NCBI GenBank assembly: GCA_016212515.1
Contig: JACRFZ010000011.1
Coordinates: forward strand, 1 to 64,000
Length of the DNA stretch: 64,000 nt
Reading direction: 5' to 3'
Source: Candidatus Melainabacteria bacterium
Lineage (GTDB): Bacteria > Cyanobacteriota > Vampirovibrionia > Obscuribacterales > Obscuribacteraceae
Both the position numbers and the translations under genes were made by a program. Positions 43,295-51,817 of the stretch are shown here, piece after piece. The stretch's first letter is position 1, and each line of letters opens with the position of its first letter. The notes beneath the pieces are model-generated. The model saw nothing but the letters and a program-made list of their open reading frames with translations. It did not search any database and was not told the DNA's origin.

Positions 43295-44258
43295 GATAAG
43301 GCAGGCCATTACCCTCGGGAGCACTGAGGCTGATTTCCAGCACCAGCCATTCTTCATAGCCCGGCAGTTTCTCAGCACTGGCAAACAGGCCCTGGTCAGG
43401 TGACCGCACTTTCAGGCCGTTGTCCACGCGCCTGACGGTTGAGACAAGACCCAGGAAGGAAGCCATATTCACTAGCTCACGAGCGCTTCCGACCAGTTTT
43501 CTCCGATCGGGCACTGCTCTTTCCTTCTTGAAGTCGGATGCTTCCAGGCGGACCTGGAATAGAGCGTCCACGCCTGCGGCAGCAAAGCCCAGGCAATCGC
43601 GGACGTCGGTCAGATGAGACTGCGCCCTGACTTGCGGGAAATCCTTGCCTAAAGCTTCCACAATGGAAGCCTGGCTTGGAACGATGCCGGCGATGCGGTT
43701 AGCAGTCTCAAGAACCTTGAGCACATCTTCAGCCTCAGTTGTGTAGGTCGGGGTGCTGATACAAGGTACCTTTGGCAGGCATCTTCCTTGATAGCCGCAT
43801 TTGCTTACTTCCAGCTCCCACCACTGCTCATAACCATCCAGGCTCTCAACAGCGACGGCATCGGCTTCACCTAAGTACTTCTCGTCCGGTGCCCACTCTC
43901 CCCGCAAGAAATTAGCATTGTCGCAGGGGCAAATTTCCAGCTTCAGGCCAAGGGCGGTTGCCCTCCGGCAAATTTCGGCGGCGACACCCTCCAGACTCTC
44001 CGGGCTCATACTGGGATTCTCCAGGGAGAAGTCTTCCGCCCCAAGCTCTACTCGGAATAGAACTCGGGATGAAGCCCCTTGCGAAAGATCCGGCTCGCTC
44101 AGAACTTGTCGAACCAGTTCTACAAAGCGATCCATTTCGCGCACCGGCACATTGCTGTCCAGGCAAGCGGAAACGATGGTTGAATTCGGCACATGGGAAC
44201 GCAACTTGACTGCTGCGTGTAAGATTGCGCCGAGGGTTGTTTTGTCGATTTCTTTCAT
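43281..44258 (-). CDS. Unknown protein with two homologous halves, 325 residues
   Basis: Two related domains are visible: residues about 68-170 (LFRVELGAEDFSLENP ... GYEQWWELEVSKCGYQGRCLP) and about 235-325 (LFQVRLEASDFKKER ... GYEEWLVLEISLSAPEGNGLP). Both end in the pattern GYE(Q/E)W-x-x-LE(V/I)S. No known family recognised; no signal or membrane helix. Start at 44258 preceded by AGGAAT; the frame upstream is open but unsupported. The linker between halves is helical. Same strand as, and 99 bases upstream of, the SDR/isomerase fusion. Confidence 0.65.
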   Translation of the reverse strand: MKEIDKTTLGAILHAAVKLRSHVPNSTIVSACLDSNVPVREMDRFVELVRQVLSEPDLSQGASSRVLFRVELGAEDFSLENPSMSPESLEGVAAEICRRATALGLKLEICPCDNANFLRGEWAPDEKYLGEADAVAVESLDGYEQWWELEVSKCGYQGRCLPKVPCISTPTYTTEAEDVLKVLETANRIAGIVPSQASIVEALGKDFPQVRAQSHLTDVRDCLGFAAAGVDALFQVRLEASDFKKERAVPDRRKLVGSARELVNMASFLGLVSTVRRVDNGLKVRSPDQGLFASAEKLPGYEEWLVLEISLSAPEGNGLPYHQSA

Positions 44259-44409
44259 GAGTATTCCTGTTTTTTTGTCGTTTTTTTCTTTGGCATTCGG
44301 AAGAAATCGCCGGGAGAAAACTTTCTTACTCCTGTTTACTCCCGGCATAAGAACCGGTCAGCAAAGACCTGGAAGCCGTTCTATTTCAGGTTTGTTTCTC
44401 AGGCTTGCC

Positions 44410-44892
44410 TCATTCGGCACGGGCGCCCCGGGGAAGCGGGCCTGCAACCGGGTGACGTTCGGCATACTTCCCGAAAAGGCTTTCCATATCACCGAAGAAG
44501 GTTTCAGCGGTGTGCAAGAAAACCAGGAGGAAGGACGAGGTTGGATGAGTTTCGCCGCTATCGGCACGTGCCCGCACCGGTTTCGAAACGAGCGCCACAA
44601 AGCGGCGCAAGAGCCCGAAGGTGACGGCGAAGGGCTTCAAAATAATGGCCACATAGCGTGGCGCCATGCAAGACAGCAAGGCGCCGAAGCCAAAGGACAG
44701 CACATAGAGTCCGCCTTCATTGCCAAAGCCCATTCCGAAAATGAGGCCCAGGTACATCACTGCACCAAAGACCGTCACGGCCAAGGCACCACGAGTAGTG
44801 AACCAACCCCGCACCTTGTTGATAAAGTAGCCGCAATAAGCAGCCGCGACAGTGAGGGCGAAGAGGAAGATCGGATCGAAGATTGCTTTCAT
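44410..44892 (-). CDS. Membrane protein, 160 residues
   Basis: Three hydrophobic segments (about 6-24, 34-54, 62-92) followed by a soluble tail that is Arg/Gly/Pro-rich. No family recognised. ATG is preceded by GGA in ACAGGACAAACTAATG. It lies 41 bases downstream of the S41 peptidase and may be cotranscribed. A CCGGGAG / CTCCCGG inverted repeat lies in the gap after it (44310-44345). Confidence 0.55.
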   Translation of the reverse strand: MKAIFDPIFLFALTVAAAYCGYFINKVRGWFTTRGALAVTVFGAVMYLGLIFGMGFGNEGGLYVLSFGFGALLSCMAPRYVAIILKPFAVTFGLLRRFVALVSKPVRARADSGETHPTSSFLLVFLHTAETFFGDMESLFGKYAERHPVAGPLPRGARAE

Positions 44893-44933
44893 TAGTTTGT
44901 CCTGTTGGAAGGGTTTGTAAGGTTTGGATTGCT

Positions 44934-46661
44934 TTACTTGCCGGGGGCCGGAATCAGATCAAGACCACGGCCTTGAGCGTCCAGCATGCGACTATCTCTG
45001 CGGCTGTGTTCCTCCTGAACACGTGCCTTCAGCTTGGCCAGTGCCTCAACCTTGCCGTTGATTTCCGCAATGGCGTTGACAGCCGCCGTAAGCTGCACAT
45101 CCTCGGCGGCAATCGGATCGTCTTTGAAAGCATCGCTGGCTGCCACTTCCCGGTCCGGAAGGACGGCCACGCCGAGTTCCTCACCACCAGGCAGAAAGCT
45201 GAAGGTGGTAATCTTCAAGCCGGTACCGAAGACAAGCGGCACAACGTTTTGACCAACGGCTTTGCCGAAGCTCGGTTCTCCCACTATCAAAGCCCGACCA
45301 TTCCGCTGCAAAAGTCCGGCCAGAATCTCAGAGGCACTGGCACTATTGCCGTCAACCAGCACCACGATGGGCCGGTTATCAGGGAACAGCCGGAAAACCC
45401 GCGGCTCATTCTTGGTTTGCAGAACCTCGCCGTTCTTGACGTCAATGCGAGCGTTATGATCAGCGAACAGCACCTCGCGCAATTCGGCAATGGAATCGCC
45501 GTCGCGCGTCAGAGTGGTAATGGTCGGACCCTGGGCCAGCATCATGTGGGCGATATCCAGAGCTTGCTCCATGCGACCGCCGGGGTTACCGCGCAAGTCG
45601 AGCACCAAGCCGGTCAGGGCACAATCACGCTCAGGCACATAACTCTTGGTTACGGCAAGCACTTCAGCACTCTCCATAGGCAAGTTCTTGCCCGTGCAAG
45701 CCGTGTACAGGCTCTCCATCACTTCCTGGCTGGTATAACCGGCGCCGAAGCTTCTCAGCTTCAGATAGACGAAGTCACCCATCTTGCGGGTCTCCAGCAT
45801 TGGCACTTTCAAATTGCTGCGGGTAAGAGCGAAGGTGCGCGCCTCGACGGTATCACCGACGGTGCGCGCCACTTTTATCTCCACACCGGTGCCGGCCTTG
45901 CCGCGAATCATGTTTACGACTTCGTCCATGGTCAGCCCAAGCACCGGCTTACCGTCCACCGCAATAATGCGATCGCCCATCTGCAAACCAGCCAGAGCCG
46001 CCGGTGTCCCTTCAAAGGGCTGCGGATAAACCACAACCGGAGTCGCTTCACCAATGCGGCTCAATGCCTGCAAGTCCTCTTGCGCAGGCTCGTCGCCCAG
46101 GGCCTTGACGGCACTGAACATACCAAATCGAGCTACGCTGAGACCGACCCCCGGCAATTCACCGGATAGCGACTGCAAGAGACCGCGGTAGTTCTTCTCG
46201 TTCAAATAGACGGTGTGCAGCTCACCCAGAGCATGCACCATGGAGGCAATGGCCCGGTCCGTCTTTTCCTTGGACTGGAAAGTATCCCCTTCATCGAAGC
46301 GGTGCTCCCAGTTCGTTTTAAATGCCGCCCTCTTGCCCTGGTCAAGCAAGGCTAAGTCAAAACGGTAGAGTATGTCGAAGACGCAGCCGTAGAGCAGTTT
46401 GCCGTCGAACTCGGACTGGCTTGACGGTTGACACTGCTTGGGTACTTTTTCCACGCGTGTTACTGCGGCAGCCACCTCCGGGGCGTGGCTCTTTTCAGGA
46501 GCAGCAGCGCTCTGCGGCTCCATCGATTGTTCGATGATGACGGGCGGAGCGTTGCTCTTAGCGGCAAACCAGGCAGGCGCAAACATAGCAGCCGCGACCA
46601 CCGCGATGACGACAAGTAGTCCCAGCACCAGTTTCATTTGCTGATGTCTTTCTGTTTTCAT
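44934..46661 (-). CDS. S41 family C-terminal processing peptidase with PDZ domain
   Basis: 575 residues. An N-terminal signal anchor (about 10-34, LVLGLLVVIAVVAAAMF) is followed by a 130-residue helical region, a PDZ domain (about 208-270; AGLQMGDRIIAVDGKPVLGL) and the S41 core: LVLDLRGNPGG, Ser442 in NSASASE and Lys467 in SFGKA, exactly 25 residues apart as in the D1-processing type. A Ser/Lys dyad peptidase acting outside the cytoplasm on protein C-termini is well supported. It follows the CPBP gene by 26 bases. ATG at 46661 with AGAGG upstream; a second Met at residue 9 is an alternative. Confidence 0.92.
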   Translation of the reverse strand: MKTERHQQMKLVLGLLVVIAVVAAAMFAPAWFAAKSNAPPVIIEQSMEPQSAAAPEKSHAPEVAAAVTRVEKVPKQCQPSSQSEFDGKLLYGCVFDILYRFDLALLDQGKRAAFKTNWEHRFDEGDTFQSKEKTDRAIASMVHALGELHTVYLNEKNYRGLLQSLSGELPGVGLSVARFGMFSAVKALGDEPAQEDLQALSRIGEATPVVVYPQPFEGTPAALAGLQMGDRIIAVDGKPVLGLTMDEVVNMIRGKAGTGVEIKVARTVGDTVEARTFALTRSNLKVPMLETRKMGDFVYLKLRSFGAGYTSQEVMESLYTACTGKNLPMESAEVLAVTKSYVPERDCALTGLVLDLRGNPGGRMEQALDIAHMMLAQGPTITTLTRDGDSIAELREVLFADHNARIDVKNGEVLQTKNEPRVFRLFPDNRPIVVLVDGNSASASEILAGLLQRNGRALIVGEPSFGKAVGQNVVPLVFGTGLKITTFSFLPGGEELGVAVLPDREVAASDAFKDDPIAAEDVQLTAAVNAIAEINGKVEALAKLKARVQEEHSRRDSRMLDAQGRGLDLIPAPGK

Positions 46662-46687
46662 AGTTCTGTGAACCTCTTAAGTTTGCA

Positions 46688-47521
46688 TCAGGCGAAGTAA
46701 ACCACCGCCACCAGTGCGTTGTTGATGACGTGCACCAGGACGGAAGACCAGATATTGCCACTGCGCAGATAAAGCCAGCCCATAATCAGACCAAAGAGGA
46801 ACTGACTGAAGATAGCCTCTGCATGCGGCAAAGCGAACAGCAGTGCGGAAAGCACCACCGAGAACAGGCAATTAAACGGTCTGGCATAGGCACCGAAGCT
46901 CGTCAGCCTACCGTCAAAAAAGCCATGAAAGAGCGGCAAGAAAACGCCTCGACAGATATATTCCTCGATCAAAGGAGAGCCCAGCACCAGAATGGCACAG
47001 AGCAGAAGCTCATTCAATCCGAAGTAAGAGGCGTAATGCGCCGGTAGAGGCGCTCCCCCCTGACCTTGCTGAAACTGTCTCAGTTCTTCCACCTGTCCTT
47101 CCATGCCTCCATAGGGCACAGCCAGGGCGGAATTAGTAGAAGTACCGAAGCCGCTGGTGACAAAATCAGCCATCAAGACCAGGAAAATACCTAACAAGGA
47201 AAAGCCCGCAATTCTGAACCAGTCCTCACTTCTAATTGGTACTTGCATACCGCTATTGAGATGAGGTACCTGGGGCAGAATGACAAGGTACAAGAAGAGC
47301 GCCGGCAATGCTGTTACCAGCAAATTGAGCAGTTGGTTGAGGGCGGGCGCCAACATCCAGTCTGAGAAGTTCAGCCAAACAATCAGCGGTTCAAGCAAAG
47401 CAGCACCGGCGAATGTAACGGCAAAGGCACCCAGCAAGGCGCCTACAAGCAAGCTTGGAGACACCGGACCAAGGGGAAAAGTTAAGCTATCAGGGTCAGG
47501 ATCGGGTTGAGGATTATCCAC
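46688..47521 (-). CDS. CPBP-family intramembrane metalloprotease
   Basis: 277 residues, GTG start with GGAGG six bases upstream. About eight membrane segments. The CPBP motifs are complete: EEYICR (Glu186, Glu187, Arg191), a Phe/His motif LLFALPH (His233) and HVINNA (His264, Asn268). The Rce1/CAAX-like group cleaves peptides within the membrane or matures secreted peptides. N-terminal Asp/Pro-rich stretch (DNPQPDPDPDS). Lies between the S41 peptidase and the Gly/Tyr-rich lipoprotein on the same strand. Confidence 0.9.
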   Translation of the reverse strand: MDNPQPDPDPDSLTFPLGPVSPSLLVGALLGAFAVTFAGAALLEPLIVWLNFSDWMLAPALNQLLNLLVTALPALFLYLVILPQVPHLNSGMQVPIRSEDWFRIAGFSLLGIFLVLMADFVTSGFGTSTNSALAVPYGGMEGQVEELRQFQQGQGGAPLPAHYASYFGLNELLLCAILVLGSPLIEEYICRGVFLPLFHGFFDGRLTSFGAYARPFNCLFSVVLSALLFALPHAEAIFSQFLFGLIMGWLYLRSGNIWSSVLVHVINNALVAVVYFA

Positions 47522-47622
47522 TAGGAACCTCCAGGTCGGTTAAACAGCTTTATGAATGGATGGATTGGATTGACTGTCCAGGCGGAGAAGCCCGTGCATC
47601 CGCCCGAGAACAACGTCAGCAG

Positions 47623-47937
47623 TTAGTTGCAAACTGTGACGTAGCGTTGCCCCAGATATCTGCCCCAGCGGTCATAGTAGGGACGCAGAGTCTGATAGCA
47701 TTGCTGCTGCTGGCGATATCCGCCGCCATTGTAGTAACCGCCGCCACCGTTGTAGTAGCCGCCGCCACGGTAGTAACCACCACCGCGGTAGTAGCCGCCA
47801 CCCGGATGATAGCCGACGCTCAAACCGGCACAGCCGCTCAAGCTGAAGAAGAGCAGAAATGCAAGCAACCACTTGAAGCAACTGCGGAAGCCTTGAAAGG
47901 CGCTAAGGAAAGAAGCACTGGTAAATAATGCTTTCAT
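47623..47937 (-). CDS. Gly/Tyr-rich lipoprotein, 104 residues
   Basis: Lipobox LSGC with Cys36 after a hydrophobic signal (about 21-33). The mature protein carries five YY-x-GGG units (YYRGGG, YYNGGGG) at residues 49-74, then a C-terminal segment with two Cys (QQCYQTLRPYYDRWG ... TVCN) which may pair. Gly/Tyr-rich repeats occur in adhesive or structural surface proteins. The start is ATG at 47937, six bases from the end of the rhomboid gene, with CGGAG overlapping that gene's 3' end; so cotranslation with the rhomboid gene is likely. Confidence 0.7.
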   Translation of the reverse strand: MKALFTSASFLSAFQGFRSCFKWLLAFLLFFSLSGCAGLSVGYHPGGGYYRGGGYYRGGGYYNGGGGYYNGGGYRQQQQCYQTLRPYYDRWGRYLGQRYVTVCN

Positions 47938-47942
47938 GAGAT

Positions 47943-48644
47943 TTAACTCCGTGAGTTTTTGAATTTTTCGTAGGCACTGAGGGCGGTGGGCATGATCATA
48001 ATGAAGAACATGCCAGCGCCAATGCCGGACAGGTGCAGGGTGGCCGAACCAATCGGGGAGTTACCCATACCGGCGGTATTGATCACCACCAATTGCTCGG
48101 CAATGAACATGACTACTGCCATCCAGGCCCGAATGACAAAGTTGACAAAGGGCAGAACGCCGATTATCTCCATGGGAGTTTTCAGCAAAACCCCGCCCAT
48201 GACTGCTGAAATCGAAGCAGAAGCGCCGACGATAATGACGGCAGTGGTAGAACCATCGGCTCCAACCGAATAAACATAGTCACCGGCCAGAGCAAATAAG
48301 CCGGCCACCAAGGAGCCGAAGACATAAATCGCCAAATAGGTTCTGGCACCGAGAGCACGTTCCAATGCAGGGCCAAGCACGATCAAGAAGGCCAGGTTAC
48401 CCAGCAAGTGCCCCCAGCCTGAATGCACCAGAGCATAGGTAGCCAGGTTAGGCAGGGTGAAGAGGAAAGCGATGATCGAGCCGTAATCCAGCTGCATGTC
48501 CTGGAACCGGAGTGGTATCAGCGCCAGAAGCTGACCGCTGATAATGCCGGCCTGAACAAGAATGTGAAAAACAAAGGTCACTACCACGATATACGCGGTA
48601 GCAATTGGGAATTTGACTGTTTCGTCGGTATTGGAAGAAGACAT
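47943..48644 (-). CDS. Rhomboid-family intramembrane serine protease
   Basis: 233 residues with six or seven membrane segments. HSGWGHLLGN gives the conserved His74, His79 and Asn83; ALERALGARTYL follows. The catalytic pair is Ser142 in GASASIS and His204 in HLSGIGAG. All residues needed for activity are present. The loop between TM2 and the catalytic helix contains VYSVGADGST. The neighbour downstream is a lipoprotein gene whose start touches this gene. Substrates are unknown. AGGAGG before ATG. Confidence 0.92.
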   Translation of the reverse strand: MSSSNTDETVKFPIATAYIVVVTFVFHILVQAGIISGQLLALIPLRFQDMQLDYGSIIAFLFTLPNLATYALVHSGWGHLLGNLAFLIVLGPALERALGARTYLAIYVFGSLVAGLFALAGDYVYSVGADGSTTAVIIVGASASISAVMGGVLLKTPMEIIGVLPFVNFVIRAWMAVVMFIAEQLVVINTAGMGNSPIGSATLHLSGIGAGMFFIMIMPTALSAYEKFKNSRS

Positions 48645-48667
48645 AAAGCCTCCTGGAAAAATTACTG

Positions 48668-50191
48668 TTAAAAACTACGACCCGGACGTACACGCAAATT
48701 GAGCATGAACGAAACCGGATCACCGTATGTTTCTTTGAGCTGGGACGGCACGTCGTAGAAGGTGACATCAGCCCCCAGACCAATTCTTAGTGCGCTCGAT
48801 GCATAAACATCGTAGGCATAACCGAAGGTGAAGGCACCCACGAGGGAGTTGCCGGCAGCACCATGTTCGGTATTACTTTCAGCAGCGCCGCCGTGACCGC
48901 CTTCCAGATGTTCATCGTGCTCGGCAGCAACGATGGAAGAAAGACCAGGCTGCCCAAATATGTTTACTCCGGTCAGACCTGGCTTATCCACATACTCAAC
49001 CCGTCCGTAGAGATAATGGCGGTCCTCAAAGTTCAAAGTACCCTCCACCAGTCCGCCGGTGAGGGTGCCGTGCTGTTCGAGATTGCGCCCGAAGACGGCA
49101 GAGACTGAGCCGTAGCCCTGATCAAAGCGCTTGCTATAGAGAGCAAAGGCGGTAAATCTGTCCACGTCGCCGGGATGACTGGCTTCGGGGTTGCGCACAT
49201 GTGCGTAAGATGTCCCGAGCGCCCAGTTTTCAGTCGGCATGTATTGCAGACGTACCGAATAGCTATCGAAGGAGCCGATATCTATGGCCAGACGGTCTTC
49301 GCCTGGTTCCCGACCGTGAAATACAGACATGCCCAGACGAAACTTTTCCCAGTCGAAACCGAAGGAAACCACTCCATTGGTGATATGACCGGCATCATGG
49401 GCGTGATGACTCAAAGGCACGGAAGGATTCTCCAGTGCCGAAGGCCGGTGCATAAAAGCCGGCGGTCCATCTTCTCTGTCACCAGGGAAACCCAGGTAAA
49501 CGTAATAACGAAAGCTCTCCGTCAGGGCTTGTGTAAAGCCGATGGAAAGTTCCGAGACAAAGTTGTGAGGATGCTGAGCATCGATAATGCCTTGCCCGCC
49601 ATAGGTCTCACCGCTTTGAAAGAGCTGCGGGAACCCACCACGAGGCGAAGACCAGGGCTCAAAGGTGAACAGTCCTCTGAGCATGAAGGCGCTGGTGGAG
49701 CTGACCTTGAACTCGCACATTGACATGAGCCAGTTCTGAGACTGCAGGCGACTCTCGCCTCGTCGGCCGCCCTGGTTGTTGTAGCTGAACTTGAACTCGC
49801 CATGAGCCATACAGCTCTGCCTGTCTTCATCGACAAAAGGCAGATTGAAGTGCCACATGTAGCCGGGGCTATCCGCCGGTACAAGAGCGGTGCCTGAACC
49901 AAGAGCACCCATAGACTGATAGGGACCGCCAAACTGCGACGGCATAGTTCCATGAGTACCGCCGTGCATGTCGTGACCGCCGTGCATATCGTGACCGGCG
50001 TGCATATCATGACCGGCGTGCATTTCGTGACCGGCGTGCATATCATGAGCAGTTGCCATTTCACGGTCACTATCTACAATCGGCACACCGGGGGAGGCAC
50101 TCTTGGGGTCTGAAGCACAAGCCGCAAGGGTAGCGGCAAGCATTCCAGCCAGAGTCAGGCGAACATATTTTGCAGAGTTAGATACGTGCAT
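48668..50191 (-). CDS. Lipoprotein with His/Met repeats and beta-barrel-like domain
   Basis: 507 residues from the ATG at 50191 with GGAGG 11 bases upstream. Lipobox LAAC with Cys25. Residues 49-80 are five copies of a six-residue unit GH(D/E)MH(A/G), giving dense His and Met that would suit copper or silver binding. The remainder alternates aromatic and polar residues with beta-hairpin spacing and ends in Phe (RVRPGRSF), which suits an outer-membrane barrel. Similar His/Met-rich N-termini occur in copper-resistance outer-membrane proteins such as CopB. Role in copper handling is inferred. Upstream of the rhomboid gene by 23 bases. Confidence 0.7.
   Translation of the reverse strand: MHVSNSAKYVRLTLAGMLAATLAACASDPKSASPGVPIVDSDREMATAHDMHAGHEMHAGHDMHAGHDMHGGHDMHGGTHGTMPSQFGGPYQSMGALGSGTALVPADSPGYMWHFNLPFVDEDRQSCMAHGEFKFSYNNQGGRRGESRLQSQNWLMSMCEFKVSSTSAFMLRGLFTFEPWSSPRGGFPQLFQSGETYGGQGIIDAQHPHNFVSELSIGFTQALTESFRYYVYLGFPGDREDGPPAFMHRPSALENPSVPLSHHAHDAGHITNGVVSFGFDWEKFRLGMSVFHGREPGEDRLAIDIGSFDSYSVRLQYMPTENWALGTSYAHVRNPEASHPGDVDRFTAFALYSKRFDQGYGSVSAVFGRNLEQHGTLTGGLVEGTLNFEDRHYLYGRVEYVDKPGLTGVNIFGQPGLSSIVAAEHDEHLEGGHGGAAESNTEHGAAGNSLVGAFTFGYAYDVYASSALRIGLGADVTFYDVPSQLKETYGDPVSFMLNLRVRPGRSF
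49958..50047 (-). repeat. 18-bp coding repeats encoding GHDMHA
   Basis: Five units of 18 bases, nearly identical at the DNA level (ATGCACGCCGGTCATGAT type on the coding strand). The Asp/Glu and Ala/Gly changes between units reflect single substitutions. Confidence 0.8.
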
Positions 50192-50250
50192 TTGCAAAAA
50201 AACCTCCAACAGGTCTTCCTAGAAACCTGCATCAAAAGAAAATCGAATAT

Positions 50251-50288
50251 GGGACCAGGCACTAAGAAAGAGCCTTAAGCCTGGTCCC
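50251..50288 (-). terminator. Terminator hairpin
   Basis: Ten-base perfect stem GGGACCAGGC / GCCTGGTCCC with an 18-base loop. On the - strand ATATTCGATTTTCTTTT follows. Separates the 504-residue membrane protein gene from the lipoprotein gene. Confidence 0.7.
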
Positions 50289-50302
50289 TTACCTTTCAGA
50301 AC

Positions 50303-51817
50303 TTACTGAACAGGAGCGGCAGCCGGCACGCTTTGAGGTGCGGCAATAGCGCCTTCCAGGAACTGATCCACTTGATTCTGGTTATCGAAGGCCATAGGCA
50401 CCAGGTCCTTAGCGTCAACCAGTACCAGTTTGGCGTAGATGCTCTTGTCGGCAGAAGTGTTGACCACGGTGAAGAGCCAGAAATACTTGCCGCTCTTGCT
50501 CATTTTGAAGCGAGCTTCTACAGCTTTGTACTTGTCCTGCGGGAAAGTCGGCAGAGCAGTCCATACTTGACGCTCGGCTTTACGAGGAGCATTGAGCGAG
50601 TCTTCCACTGCCGGAATGTAAGAGGAGGGCTCGCCGGTACCGGCATCGAACAACAAGATTTCAGACAAGGCATAGCTGGGACCAACCGGCTCCAGAGGCA
50701 CCATTTGCTTCAAACCTTCACCCAGAAAAGTTTGGTAAAAGGGGAAACGGTTGTCGGTGGCGTTTTGCGACTCGTCTAACACATGGCCGGCAGCCACTTC
50801 ATCTTCACTGATTTCAAAGATGTTGTTGCGACCCAGAACCGTGTCGTAGTAGTTGATCAAACCACTTTTGAACTTACCGTAGCTGGCTGAGTAAAGGCGA
50901 CCCAATTCCAACGGGAAAAGCGGCGCACCGGGGAACAACTTGCCGGCATCGGCAGCACTGTGCACGTGGTAGTTACCGCTCGGCAAGACCTGCATGACCT
51001 TGGTGTACTCAGGAATCATAGCGCCGGTTATGGTCGGTCTGTAAGAGATGGCCGGTATGAGCAAACTCCAGGTGCCGTCGGCGTGTCTGTAATACTGCGC
51101 GTGGCTGGGCCGGGAAAAAGGCAGACGCAAGGCAAAGAGAGCATGCACATAAGTCGACTCTTCCCCAAAGTAGAATTCCGCCTTTTCGCCGGCTTTCAAG
51201 TCCACAGCCATATTAGGGCTATCGGCGTCGATACGAACGATCTTAGCCACCGAACCGAGGTAATAGTTGAGACCTTCCCGGTAATAGAAAGGCACCTGCC
51301 ACCACATATGCGGGTGTTCGGAGTCGCTCATATCGGCGGCAATATGAGGGTGCCCGCTGGTCAGCAAGCTCTCGTGGTTGGAGTTCTGCGCATAGATGGA
51401 AGCGGTCGCCTTATTGAGCGAGCGCCGGTCGGTGCTGAAAGGCGGCTTAGTAAGTGCACGCGGTTCCAGAGTGAGGGCAATGCTCCATTCCTGCATCACA
51501 TCGGCGAAGTTGGCGACTGCCATCCAGCCCGGCAATGCCAGCAAGAAAGTAAGCACCATGGTGTTGATAAAACCACCCCGAGACCCGATCTTGCGAAAGT
51601 AAACGTAACCCAGAAATCCGCTCACCAGAAGCGACAGCACCAGAGGCAAATACCGAAACATGGTAAACACAGCCGGCTGTATGAAGGGCATTACCACGCA
51701 GTAAGCCACAAGCAGGAACACCAGCACAAAGAAGGCCATGAAGGGGCGATATCTCAAGCCGCCGACGAAGGTTTTCACGGAAGGAAAGAAATTAGTAAAC
51801 AAGTTTGGAAGTTTCAC
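50303..51817 (-). CDS. Membrane-anchored hypothetical protein, 504 residues
   Basis: GTG start with GGAG eight bases upstream. Three hydrophobic segments (about 26-50, 54-74, 82-104) are followed by a large soluble domain, probably outside the cytoplasm, with beta-rich and aromatic character (HPHMWWQVPFYYREGLNYYL, YFGEESTYVHALFAL). A C-terminal Ala/Pro/Gln tail ends the protein. The segment KYFWLFTVVNTSADKSIYAK could be a membrane-proximal strand. No family recognised. Stands alone between a palindrome-containing gap and a terminator. Confidence 0.65.
   Translation of the reverse strand: MKLPNLFTNFFPSVKTFVGGLRYRPFMAFFVLVFLLVAYCVVMPFIQPAVFTMFRYLPLVLSLLVSGFLGYVYFRKIGSRGGFINTMVLTFLLALPGWMAVANFADVMQEWSIALTLEPRALTKPPFSTDRRSLNKATASIYAQNSNHESLLTSGHPHIAADMSDSEHPHMWWQVPFYYREGLNYYLGSVAKIVRIDADSPNMAVDLKAGEKAEFYFGEESTYVHALFALRLPFSRPSHAQYYRHADGTWSLLIPAISYRPTITGAMIPEYTKVMQVLPSGNYHVHSAADAGKLFPGAPLFPLELGRLYSASYGKFKSGLINYYDTVLGRNNIFEISEDEVAAGHVLDESQNATDNRFPFYQTFLGEGLKQMVPLEPVGPSYALSEILLFDAGTGEPSSYIPAVEDSLNAPRKAERQVWTALPTFPQDKYKAVEARFKMSKSGKYFWLFTVVNTSADKSIYAKLVLVDAKDLVPMAFDNQNQVDQFLEGAIAAPQSVPAAAPVQ

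Noticed and set aside
44883..46169. 428-codon + strand ORF opposite the S41 peptidase
   Set aside because: Composition is His/Gln-rich as expected for an antisense frame, and the - strand carries all S41 and PDZ motifs.
49958..50047. 18-bp repeats considered as an intergenic repeat element
   Set aside because: They are in frame within the lipoprotein gene and encode GHDMHA units.
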